From assembly GCA_907163375.1 (NCBI GenBank), contig CAJQUW010005288.1, forward strand, positions 176,827 through 240,826: a DNA stretch of 64,000 nt, in the 5' to 3' direction. This DNA comes from Prostheceraeus crozeri. Its lineage: Eukaryota; Platyhelminthes; Polycladida; Euryleptidae. The position numbers and the translations under genes were made by a program. A model generated the notes under the pieces. The model did not search any database. It saw nothing but the letters and a program-made list of their open reading frames with translations, and was not told the origin of the DNA. Shown piece after piece: positions 35,261 through 46,430 of the stretch (the stretch's first letter is position 1; every line of letters starts with the position of its first letter).

Positions 35261-35751
35261 TTAGAACCCACATATGCTACGTTGATAGTTGAATTTTCAT
35301 TGGTTATTTTCATTTTAGACTTTCATAATTCCAGTTCAGTACGTCAGTCTGCATCTGCATATGTTAATATAATGGCTTGTTAACTATACCAACATGTACA
35401 CCAACATGAGTATAAGTACATGTGCAGGCATTAGGGATTAAAAGTACAACGTTCTTTAAATGCTTACATAGCGCACATATACAGAACGTTATACTTGCTA
35501 CAACAGTTAGTTCCTGTTTTAGGCCAATTTAAAATTATACAAGTAGTATATTTAAAAAAGAAAAAATTAAAAATGGACTGCACGCTGTAAGGTGAAGATA
35601 ATTGCCTACCGCACCATACCAAATCTCCTGAGTCCTGAAGGTAATAAATGCTAGATTATACTTAGGCCTGTATAACATCGTTAAATACCTACGAATAAGC
35701 GATGTCAAATTATGCTTTAATTCATATCAATTTAAAGAATGATTGGTCGTA

Positions 35752-37093
35752 CCGGAGCTTTCCACTTAATATAACGGGTATGTTAACTGGAAAATGACGA
35801 AACTGCAGAATAAGTTTGGATCAGGTTAATATACCCGGGTATATTAAGTGGAAACACCACAAAATGAGCACATTTGATACATGAGATAGAATTCGCCACT
35901 TAATGTAACCATAATTTTTTACAGATGCTTGTAATTTGATTCATATGGGCCTGAAACTACATGTATAAGCTGAAATGAAGACAAATTCACAATCGTTTAG
36001 GTATAACATGAGCAATACCGTAATAAGCATCTGAATAGAATCTGAGTAACAGAATAACAGTTCTTAGGTGTACAGTAGGGTTTTCAATCCCGGGATTATC
36101 GCATTTTTACGCGATTCTGAATCCCGGGATTATGTAACATCTGTTCTTAGGCAGCTAGTAAATGTATGAAGATGGAGCAACAATGCCATAGACAAGGAAC
36201 ATGGAGTAACACCGTGAAATGCAATGCGTGAAACGTGGATGTTAACGCTATGCAAAAACTAAATATAGACTTCCCATAATCAGCTTAATGATAGATACCT
36301 AAGTTGCAAACTCGAGACAGAGCTACTCCCATACAGAACAGAACTGCATAGAATAACTGAATGATATACTTATTGTCTATCTCAATCTCAACTCATTGGC
36401 ATCAAATAATGGAAATCTGTTCAGGCAGTCGAGAGAAGGAAAGAGAGAGCGTTATACATACAGGCATACTAATATCTGATGAAGTTTTGAAGCGATTATT
36501 ATACAATATCGGACTTTTATTAGATGTCAGAAAAGTCGCGGGATTTACATTTCAATTTGAAAATCTCATGCCAGGTTTTACACATATTGTGTGCGATAAC
36601 CAGATCTACTTATTGTTATAGTTTATGTCTGCATGTGAAAAGATAACTTATTATTAATTCATGGACATAAAGGCACATGTCTATCTGACATCATTAGTTG
36701 TATTGTAGTGTATCGTTCAAAATACTCAAAGAGTACAAAACAACGCCTAGCACTGTTCATTCTACGCCAGCCTAAGCATACCATCGGTAAATGAATTAAG
36801 CTTGCTAATCCCGGGATAAAAAAGTCGGGATTTTGAAAACTTTAGCATACAGGTAATTAGACTTATAGCTTCGCCTAATCCTCTTCCGGTGTGATCACAT
36901 GCGAACCCAAGATGGGTGCTTGATTTACAAAAATCAGCATAAGTGTTATCTCCAAGAAAAATGTTGAATGTTTTAAAGACATAATGAAAGTTTGGTGCGA
37001 GTTAATAGACCCGGGTATATTAACTGGCATTAATTTCCACATAATATACCCGGGTACATTAAGTGGAGGGGCATATTAAGTGGAAAACTCCGG
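35752..37093. mobile_element. 1.34-kb TIR element with CCGGAG ends and TA duplication
   Basis: Left end CCGGAGCTTTCCACTTAATA and right end (reverse strand) CCGGAGTTTTCCACTTAATA, flanked by TA at 35750-35751 and 37094-37095. Both subterminal regions carry repeated TATACCCGGGTATATTAA-type palindromes and CACTTAAT motifs, plausible transposase-binding sites. No transposase is present. It contains an older insertion at 36076-36844. Confidence 0.8.
36076..36844. mobile_element. Old hAT-like non-autonomous element nested in the CCGGAG element
   Basis: Left end TAGGGTTTTCAATCCCGGGA and right end (reverse strand) TAAAGTTTTCAAAATCCCG. The flanks GTGTACAG and GCATACAG match at six of eight positions, as expected for a decayed 8-bp duplication. 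A short open frame (36361-36621) has no motif. Confidence 0.45.
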
Positions 37094-37224
37094 TATAAAA
37101 TAATTTAATAGCATTCTAATGCGTTCATAAACATTCAATTCCACGGTTCAGCTATGGATATTTGAGTGAGTAAACTAACGAATCTATTGACTTGTATTGT
37201 TTTGAAGTTTGTGATACAAATTAT

Positions 37225-37305
37225 TCCATTTATTAATTGCAATTATTGGATGACTCCAATCAATTAATTGCAATCAATATGTAACACCAATCAATTAATT
37301 ATTTT
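37225..37305. repeat. CAATTAATTGCAATT repeats (right block)
   Basis: Three copies of the motif found at 35110-35260. Confidence 0.55.
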
Positions 37306-40300
37306 ATACCCCTGTGTTCAATGATACCCTTGACTAATATGCGAGCACATACAAATTGCAAATAATAAGGCAAAACAAATAAATTTTAGTTGGGTAAGGA
37401 TCCAATGGACCTCAGCGGAAAGCTATCCGTATGACCGTCTCTTTTCCTTATTTTCTATATCTTGAAAGTGTTCGAATGATGGCCTTTTCTGTTCGATGAC
37501 CAAACTAAATCGAGTGCTTACTGCCAATAACTTCTCTCGAGAAAGCTTATCGGATTTCAAAATTTCTTGGAGTTCTGAATTTGCATTATCACTTCGATGG
37601 CTAATTTTTTTGCTATTTCGTCTTGTATAAAAACTTCATCTTCACGTTTTCTTTTCAGGTCAAGCTTTTCCATTTTTTCATAGCGATAGCTTGTCTCAGT
37701 CTCATCCTCTCTTCCTGCCGTGTTCTGCGTTTGAAAAGATTCGACATCAAGTGTTGAGGAATTGGTGACTTTGATGGTCATTACGTTCATGGATCCGAAT
37801 GCCCGAGTCTTACATTATGCTCAGCGTTCTTTCGTCCATGAAGCCTCGTCAACATCTAAGATAGCTTTATTCGTACAAAACAATTTTCAGGGGTCGCATT
37901 AACGTCACATTTTGCTTCGGTTCATGACTGCTATCCGGATGAAACATGGTTGCGTCATCTTTAAGTACCGTCAAATCAAAGGAAAGAGACTTTTGCAAGG
38001 TGCTGGGACAAGGATATCAACAAATAAATTCTTAAATAATTTATCCACGTCACTTTTACAAGCTTCATTGTTCAATAATTACGACGTACTTTTCGTTCCA
38101 ACATCAACTTTCAGGTAGACTTTCTATTTTCAAGAGATGTTGAATGAATCAATTTCTGAAAAATTCACTACAAACTTCCATGTCGTCTGCGTCTCGGACT
38201 ATCCTGTAAGCCAACCTTTTCTTGCTGAATTTCTGCATTAATTACAGTATAGGCCTATAGTTGTCAATTGTATATTTAAGACATGAATCATGCATTATCG
38301 TTGGATCTACAGAAAGAATGCTGATAGTCCGGCAGCCAGGACGAGTTTCTGCAGGGAACGAGGCCGAAAGTGAGACTTTCACAAAATGCTGATTTCCTCA
38401 TAATGCTGATTGACGAAGATGGCTGGATTTGCTTGCAATGAAGCATTTTAAAGAGCACTTTCAATCCGCTTGCAGCTGTCAGCAGACGGGATGAACTTTT
38501 GAATTTCTGTTGAATTTTTCTGAGATGGAAGGTATTCGAGAAAAGCTGCTTCAAGTTTTCACAGTGATCCAAAATTCGAAATGAGGCTGGCTAATGGCTT
38601 AGCCATTTAAGGAAGCAGACCGAAACATAAGCCATGAAGTCAAACATGTTACTTCATCGAGATGATTGCAATCTTCACAGCGCTTAGTATTTTAAGGAAT
38701 GCAGGTGAATCTGCAATTATTTGTTCGACGTCCAATTCATTACATGTCTTTATATACTTTCTTGAGGCAGTTGTGCATTTTATGAAATAGAGAGTTTCAG
38801 AGTCAGTTTCAGGGAACGTGGCTTCAAATTAGAATCTTAATTGCTTCAACAGCTCTGATTAAGGGACAATGATAGCATTTCACCTGACAAATTCCTTTGT
38901 GATTATCGTAAAATTTGCCAAACCATATTTTATGATTCTATGACAAATCCTGGGAGGTTTGAGTTCATGACACTTGAAATCATGAAACCAAAACATCTGT
39001 AGAAACTTTGCTGTGCACTTACAAAAATTCACAAACCTCAACAAGGTTTTCTGAAAAATGGCGAAAATCACAAACCTAAAACGACCTAGAATTCTTTTTT
39101 CAAAATTCACTAACTTTCACAAACCGTGGACGATGTCTGCTCACAAAGCGTGGAACTCGAAATATCGAAGACTCTATGCGATCGAGATGACCGCCATCAC
39201 AGTCAAGAGCAGCAAGTGGTTGAAGACTAAAAGCCAAAGATCTTGTCGCTTGAAAATCTCTGGATAGCATATGAGAGATTGCGTCAGAAGAGATGGCAAG
39301 GAGATGCAAAGCTTGTTATTCATAGCAGATGCCTATGCTTTCTCAGACCAAGGTGCTTCACAGATGCCATTAATGTGAACTAGCATACAAACCAACGCAA
39401 TAGAAAGCGCTACACGTTGTGTTATGGACATGTGGTGTTGATGTAAGCAAAACCTAGATCTTTGTGATTTGAACTTGCTGACGATGATTCAAAAAAGGCA
39501 ACTTTGCGAAGTTCCTATTTTCCTTTGTTCTCAGCGTCATCTTCCTACAATGTGAAGACGCTTATAGAAAAAATTCAACTCGGAGTTGTCTTACGAGAAT
39601 TAGATAGACAAAAGCAAGGAAGTATCTTCTCGTTATCAGAGAGATCAAATGGTGAGAGCATGGCGCTACAATGGGAGAACAATTCACCACATTCTTAAAA
39701 AAAAAACAAGTACGGTGGAACTTCATTGCCATCGTTATTTGACAAGTAAAAATATATTTCCCAATACATCAACACACACACAACAACAGCAGAAGTCAAA
39801 AATCGAGGTTCTACTTCACATTTTCATTGGTTTAATAATTTTCGAAATTGTTCAGTGCGCAGAGTGTTTCGCTAACAGAAGTTTTGTAGAATGAGCGGAG
39901 CACAAATTGGAGCAGCAGAGCAACGAACAACTGATTATTTGTCGGAAATTGACGATTTTTTGTCAGCACAATGATTGGATGCAACTAAAATAGTGCTATT
40001 ACTCATGAAGTATTACATGGTAGGAACCGTGTAGTGCTAATGGCATACACTGACTAGACATCATGTACTAATGGCCTAATGGCATGCTGACTCTATGGCA
40101 TATGTAGACAATGGTACAGACATGCTTGCTCTGTGCTCTATGGTTAGATTCATGGAAGTCTGACACTGTATAATGGACATTGAAAACAATAGAGGGTCGT
40201 GGACATGTGTTGTCAGCTATGCGATGGCAACTTCCAGTGGCTGACAACGAGAAAGTACCGTCAGCTCATCAGTGGACTCTGTAAAATTTCACAGTTATCA

Positions 40301-40627
40301 TCAGCTCTCTTGACAAATAAAAGCACTTTGACAAAATAAGTTGCACTAAATCGACTTGTGGCTGTTTCAATGATATGATTCTTCTAGAGGTCTAGCCACA
40401 AACATTGAACACTAAGCACCAAGGTCTAGTTGTTGATGTTCGATGTCTATGGGTCTAGCAATAAGCGCCTTGCCGAACAGCTAAAATTTTCATGAACCAG
40501 ATGATCCATCTGGTAGCTCTCTAACTTTGATAATCTCACTTACTAACTCACTGATGATCTCACTCACTGACTTGATGATCTCACTAACTTTGATATCAAA
40601 GCAAAAAGTTGGATCTCTAACCTTAGA
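37306..40627. other. No gene recognised
   Basis: 3.3 kb. A 77-codon minus-strand frame (37557-37790) encodes a very charged Lys/Glu-rich stretch (EKMEKLDLKRKREDEVFIQ) that could be an exon or the end of a transposon accessory protein, but nothing around it supports this. Other frames show no motifs. Confidence 0.4.
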
Positions 40628-40835
40628 TCATTAAATAGAATAATTAAATATTGAGTTGCATCCTCAGTTGAAAAATGGAACAGATCTGAATAGTAGCTAT
40701 TTCATCCGATATCACGAATCATCAGCAGGCCTAGTTTACAATTCTCAACATCGACACAGCTCCCAATTTAAAATTGCAGCTATGTCCGGGTTAATGTGAG
40801 ATTGAGGTTATTACGGGTTAATAATTCATTGATGT
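40628..40835 (+). repeat. Dispersed repeat, copy 2
   Basis: It matches 18650-18850 through ATTGAGTTGCATCCTCAGTT, ATCATCAGCAGGCCTAGTTT and CTCAACATCGACACA, with indels. Class unknown. Confidence 0.65.
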
Positions 40836-41499
40836 AAAATCCTAAAAGATATATTAAAATAGAAAAATATTTTCAAGTAGGTGAAGAATAATTCACTCAC
40901 TTTTTGGCCAATAATATATCGTATAAGAGATGCGCTCAATTTTGGGGAATGTTTAAATAATATACTCCCGCATCAGCTGCTGGCAATGCATTGGAAATTG
41001 TGACAAGTTTTTTTGAGAGTACAATACATTGTAATCCTAGTTAGTTAAACTCTCGACTGAGATTCTACATCACCTGATTTCAAGCGGACATGAAAGCTGT
41101 TATCTATGCCATGGAACCATCTTTCACGTGGAGATCGGCTCTCATGACATGATATCCCTTCAATAATTTCCATAGCTTAGCAATCTGTTTTCTTTGAAAG
41201 TGAACAGTGTAGCAGCGATTATTGTTTGTCATTCCTAGGTAAGCACCTAAACATGTTGAACTTAGAATCTGTAGGCAAACGGCTTGTCCAACTGTTATGT
41301 AGTTGTTCGCATTTTATCAAATTGTTCTAAACATGGAGTGAGTATATTAGGTAGAGTGGTAACTCCGCATTCCTCAATATTTATACACCTTCGATTTCAT
41401 TAAATGAACTCAAGTTGAATCAGAGATGCGGAATTCTATCATTTTGATAGGACTCCGACTCCGGAGGTTGATAGGACTCCGACTCCGGGTGGCAAGTAT
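40836..41499. other. No gene recognised
   Basis: About 660 bp. A small duplication GATAGGACTCCGACTCCGG lies at about 41448-41488, otherwise nothing is seen. Confidence 0.4.
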
Positions 41500-41529
41500 A
41501 TAAATATATATATATATAATATATATATC
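41500..41529. repeat. (TA)n microsatellite at the edge of a Penelope-like fragment
   Basis: A TA-rich run directly abutting the inverted 3' end of the Penelope-like copy. Similar TA runs border the 60.07-61.3 kb copy. Confidence 0.8.
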
Positions 41530-42042
41530 GACAAGAAAACAATTCTTCACACAACATGTTTCATCTTTTTCAAAGACTTCCTCAGGTGTAACAAGAGGGC
41601 GGGGATGGAATCACTTAAATACATTGATCAACAACGTTCAGTAAAATAGTTAAGTCACAAGTAAAAGCAATAATAAAATCAATATCGTTAAAACACGCAA
41701 ATCAATTCAATAGATATCAACTGGTAAAAGATCTAAAATCAAGTCATCTGTAAAAGCGCGAAGTCAATAGAGCAAGAAATACATCACTGATTCAAAGTAA
41801 TTTCGTCACTCGCAAGACGCAGACAGTAGCTTACAAATCAAGAAGCAAAGGATTGGAACTCATTCTTTCATTCAATAATTTATCTGAATCGATCATTTTG
41901 ATAACAATAGTTTCATAGATTCTTGGGTGATCTGTTACGGCGACAACTTTGAAAAAGTCTTTGATCGGAGGATGGTCATGGAGGCTTATTTCTGTAGGTG
42001 TAGGATATCCTTTTAAATGCTCGTTTATACGAGTTTGAAAAT

Positions 42043-42729
42043 GGCTTGTACACTCCTTGGTCCGCCTACGCGCCTATGAAATATCGCACTGCCGCTATGA
42101 GAGCCCTATTTTACAGAGCTCGTAGAATTTGTTCTACTGATGAGAATTACCAAACTGCCGTCATCAGCATCAAGAACATTTTTATCAAAAACGGTTTTCC
42201 AGAGCACATGATTGAACGAGTTAAATCTCATGCAGATTCGATACCTGTGCAGAGACTAGCAAATGATGATGAAAACAAAATTGTAAATTGGAGCTTTCCT
42301 TATATCGCCAACAAGTAAAAAGAGATTAAAAACCGAATAAAAGACATCAACAAAGTTTTGCCAGCTGATGCTCATATCCGACCTATTTTTAAAACCCTTA
42401 AAACTTCTCAATTTTTCAGTAATAAGGATAGAGTACCTCAACATTTGAAATCAAATATTGTATACAAATACAACTGTGAGCATTGTGACAAATGCTACGT
42501 TGGTAGTTCTATCCGCCATTTTCAAACTCGTATAAACGAGCATTTAAAAGGATATCCTACACCTACAGAAATAAGCCTCCATGACCATCCTCCGATCAAA
42601 GATTTTTTCAAAGTTGTCGCCGTAACAGATCACCCAAGAATCTATGAAACTATTGTTATCAAAATGATCGATTCAGATAAATTATTGAATGAAAGAATGA
42701 GTTCCAATCCTTTGCTTCTTGATTTGTAA
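42043..42729 (+). pseudogene. Penelope-like RT C-terminus and GIY-YIG endonuclease, 5' truncated
   Basis: The first part (to 42318) reads YTPWSAYAPMKYRTAAMRAL, the end of the RT/thumb region. An in-frame TAA at 42316-42318 interrupts it, and the frame continues as a linker (IKDINKVLPADAHIRPIFKT) and the endonuclease: VYKYNCEHCDKCYVGSSIR (GIY-YIG-like core with the CxxC typical of Penelope), HFQTRINEHLK, then a C-terminal domain ending LLLDL. The endonuclease would nick target DNA for priming. The same TAA is present in the copy at 58766-58768. Confidence 0.88.
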
Positions 42730-42949
42730 GCTACTGTCTGCGTCTTGCGAGTGACGAAATTACTTTGAATCAGTGATGTATTTCTTGCTCTATTGACTTC
42801 GCGCTTTTACAGATGACTTGATTTTAGATCTTTTACCAGTTGATATCTATTGAATTGATTTGCGTGTTTTAACGATATTGATTTTATTATTGCTTTTACT
42901 TTTTGATCATTGTATTTAAGTGATTCCATCCCCGCCCTCTTGTTACACC

Positions 42950-42988
42950 TGAGGAAGTCTTTGAAAAAGATGAAACATGTTGTGTGAA
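42950..42988 (+). other. Hammerhead-like core in the Penelope family 1 3' UTR
   Basis: CTGAGGA (42950-42956), one spacer base, stem GTCTTT/AAAGAT with a 3-nt loop, then GAAAC. The layout resembles the CUGANGA-stem II-GAAA core of hammerhead ribozymes known from Penelope-like elements, but has one extra base before stem II. An inverted copy lies near 41560-41590, and further copies at about 59403 and about 59988-60020. Activity is unproven. Confidence 0.4.
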
Positions 42989-43097
42989 GAATTGTTTTCT
43001 TGTCGATATATTGGGCACTAACAAACAATATATGAATTCACACGCCCACCAATCACGGAATCAAGTAAAATGGTCCAAGTGATAAGTAAGAGCAACC

Positions 43098-44450
43098 CAG
43101 TGGAAAAAATTCTATCGGCCCAATATCATCCATCTGATGTTGGCCCGATAAGCAAAGTGGCCCAGCGCATTTGTATCGGCCCAACATGAGTTGCCAACAC
43201 TCACCCAATACGCGCCCAATACACGCCAACGCTCACCCGACACCGATCAAAATTTTGTTACTGCTGGTAAAATTCGTCATGCCCTTTCTGTATTATAGCA
43301 CAAAGAATATCATAAGTTTGATATCACTATGGAACCTCTTACTTCTCCTCCTTCCACCTCTTCCTCACTTTCTTATCACCCATGAAACAAGAGCGGAACA
43401 ACGAGAACAACAGTACTTCACTTCAATATTTATTATAGTATGCTTCATACAGCAGAGGAATTACCACAGGCGCCTCCTGTTCTTTCTTCCACAGTTCAGG
43501 TCATTCGCGTAAAGTAAATGGGATCCTTCACCTCTGCTTTCTCGACGTTCTCAGCGACTTATTGACGGTGTAGGGATTCTGGAAGACAAAAAAAATGAAA
43601 ATGACAGTACGATGTATTAAAAAATATATTTCGGCTTCAGGAAGCTAAAATTGATTCTGGCAAATGAGAAACATTTTCAAGCACATTTATTGGGTTAGCA
43701 TTACCAACTTCGCAATTTCCTGATAAATCTTATTTTCAACAGAATCCAATACAATTAAGCCTACATTATATGGTAAGAGTCTCAACTTTGTCCTGAGATA
43801 GTGGTTGATTGCATGATTTGAGATCGAACATGGTGACTTCTAGATTCGAGAAATTGAACCTATCATCGGAATAAAGGAAGTTTTTCTCTGAAATCATGAA
43901 GTATGTGAGTTTTTTAAATTATTAGGTATGTTCTTTAGAGTTATTCCTAAGTAACATGTTGCCTACATGAGTATTAGTGATTAGGCCTACCCATTTGGTA
44001 TTCTTCATCAAGGGTAACAATGAATACACGGACAGGCTAATTCAACGCAGATGTCAGTTTATATAACCTACAGACAGCCTGTATGACTTATTCTCATTTT
44101 GTACACAAATTGACATACACCGTGCATCTATCCTCTCACCCTTGATTATGAATGCCGAAATATTGGGTACCGGTAGTACAAAATTTCCTTTGATTCCTGA
44201 GAAAACCAAATGCAATTGGAAATATGATGCCTCCATATTATCATAATCGTAAGAAAGTAATAAATTAATTTTCAAACTTCTAAGATCAATAATGTTTGTC
44301 TAATAAATGTTGATGTTTCTACATACATACAAGAATAAAAAATCTCTAAGTTGGGGTGGAAGCATGTTCATGTTCTTACGAAAGGAAAGCATGGGAGTAG
44401 CATGACATGGAAGACAATTGCGATGTTTTACTTGCATTATTTTTCACCAT
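43098..44450. other. No gene recognised; short ATCGGCCCAA-type repeats at the left edge
   Basis: 43105-43245 contains several copies of TCGGCCCAA and (A)CACTCACCCAATACGCGCCC-like motifs, a degenerate GC-rich repeat. The rest holds short unsupported frames only. Confidence 0.4.
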
Positions 44451-44863
44451 TGTAAAATTTTTGATAAAAATAGGAGGACAAACTTAATATTTCGACCATC
44501 TGAAGTGGCCATCGTCAGAAATCTATTAAATCTTATTCCTGCATCAGATTCAAATTACAAAAACATACAAACGATGGTAGGCTATATACAATACTAAAGA
44601 AATAGAGAAGAAGGTCTGATTTTCTAATCTATAGAGCAATTACTATTTACCCTGTTTATGGAGTCTTAAGATTTCTGACTGATTTTCTTTACCGTGGTAT
44701 TTTTTCATTTGGGATTTTATGCGTTATATAGCTTACTATCGTTTGTGTGTTTTTATAATTTGAATCTAAGGCAGGAATTGGAGTAAATAGATTTCTGACG
44801 ATGGCCACTTCATGGTCAAAATATTAAGTTTGTCCTCTTATTTTTATCAAAAATTACAACAAA
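44451..44863. repeat. Foldback element with Penelope-like terminal motif
   Basis: 44451-44593 recurs as an inverted copy at about 44735-44863. Shared motifs are CTGACGATGGCCACTTCA and AATATTAAGTTTGTCCTC. The outward-reading ends carry CTGACGA, one base, stem GGCCA/TGGTC, then GAAA, the same layout as the 3' UTRs of the two Penelope-like families in this window. No coding sequence lies between the arms. It is probably a remnant of a third Penelope-like family in inverted form. Confidence 0.65.
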
Positions 44864-46422
44864 GAAGTAACTTGATGTAAAATTTGTATCATTTATTCAG
44901 CTTGTTGAAATGCATGTACTTATGCACTCACTAATCATTTTTTGAGACAAAATTGAATATACTAAGATCCTATCTTATCTGCAAAATATTACATCTATTT
45001 ATAGTAAAAATTATTATTTAGACCGGGCTGTTGTATGAAATACAGCATGTAATTGAGCAAAGCTTGTCTACAGTATCAAGATATGATGCTAAGTCATGAA
45101 TATCAAAGGCTATCTTACGTAAGATTGTACATTGTTTCTTAAATCTTCATTAAATAATCTTAATACGCTTTTCACTCGATTGAACGATAGAATTAGAAGT
45201 GCTGCGGAACAGAATTCCACATTTGTATTATAATTCAATTGCGGATTATTTTTCAGTAATTATTTGGACATTGATAAAAGAATAAAACGTGAAGAAAATA
45301 GACATTTGATTTCAAATAATATAAAATGATGCAAAAACAAAATATTTTTAGTAATTACATCGTACATCTATTTTACAAGCTACTTCGTACAGTGATTATT
45401 TCCTTTTATGAATCTTGTACAATATTTAAAATCTTCAGCGAATATTTACTTGAATTATTGTTTAATGAGTATGTTTAGAACGTATGTGTTTATAACAGAT
45501 GGATGATCCTAGATGAGTGATTCCTCGATAAACATTGAATATGTAATTACAATGCAAGTATTTCTTACTATCATAATTATATCATTATCTCTATTATCAT
45601 TATTTTTCCATTATATTATTGCACAAATTTCTGCATTTTCTAACTTGTAGGTTGGGTAACCATTTAATTTAAACTAGCCAAAACTCAGAACTGGTACATA
45701 GCTAGGAACTAGCCCCGTGCCATAAGAAAGGCAGCTTTATCTTATCGCTTTGAAAATATCTGCTAAAATTAAGAAAGGTGATAAAAAACTGAGCCCTTTA
45801 TGTTTGAAGAAAAACAGTGGAAAGTTCGGTTTGCGTGTATCTTTCTTCAAGTGTAGGCACGATTATTCCTTTAAATTGCATTGTTTAGGAACATTTATTG
45901 ACATATTTTAATATTTTGCGTCGTTCACAGTGTTTTGAGCCAGTTCGGACTTCGGAGCAGTATATTCCAAATTTTAAAAAAACCAAGATATTTAATATAT
46001 ATCAATTTTTGAATTGAATTCTCAATTTTACCAAATATTTTTGTAATGATAAGATGAAGCTGTCTTTATTATTTTATAGTTTTAATCTGTTGTTGTCTAT
46101 TTCGATCTTCATCAGTAGAAAATTAAGTATAGACTACAAAATTACAGTGCATGCATTTTTACACCAAAACCTGATACATCATATGAGAGACGATAACATT
46201 TCGCTTGCGATTAATCATTGTGAGAACTGCTGAATTTTCGGAAATCTCAGCACACAATGAGCTGCTGACTCTCTCCGAAAGTTCACATTTTACTTATAGC
46301 GGATCTGTAAACTTCTACATTTCCCACATCTCAAATATTGCATTTAGAATCTTGCAAATAATGAAGTGATGACTTACATACCTTTCAGCACCAGATAATT
46401 CGATAGATTTGCAGCAGGGAAC
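44864..46422. other. No gene recognised
   Basis: 1.56 kb of AT-rich host DNA. No feature is supported. Confidence 0.4.
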
Positions 46423-46430
46423 CACAGAGC

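Larger units (their letters stand above)
41522..43097. mobile_element. Penelope-like element family 1, copy A, inverted (-/+) arrangement
   Basis: 41522-42044 is an inverted copy of the element's 3' end (endonuclease C-terminus plus 3' UTR). It joins at 42043-42045, with only a 2-3-base overlap, to a 5'-truncated direct copy running to about 43097. The two 3' ends face outward, giving a structure with about 520-bp inverted termini. Mixed inverted or tandem partial copies are typical of Penelope-like elements. Confidence 0.85.

Noticed and set aside
37557-37790. Charged Lys/Glu-rich minus-strand frame considered as a transposon accessory protein
   Set aside because: Low-complexity composition only; no TIRs or partner transposase nearby.
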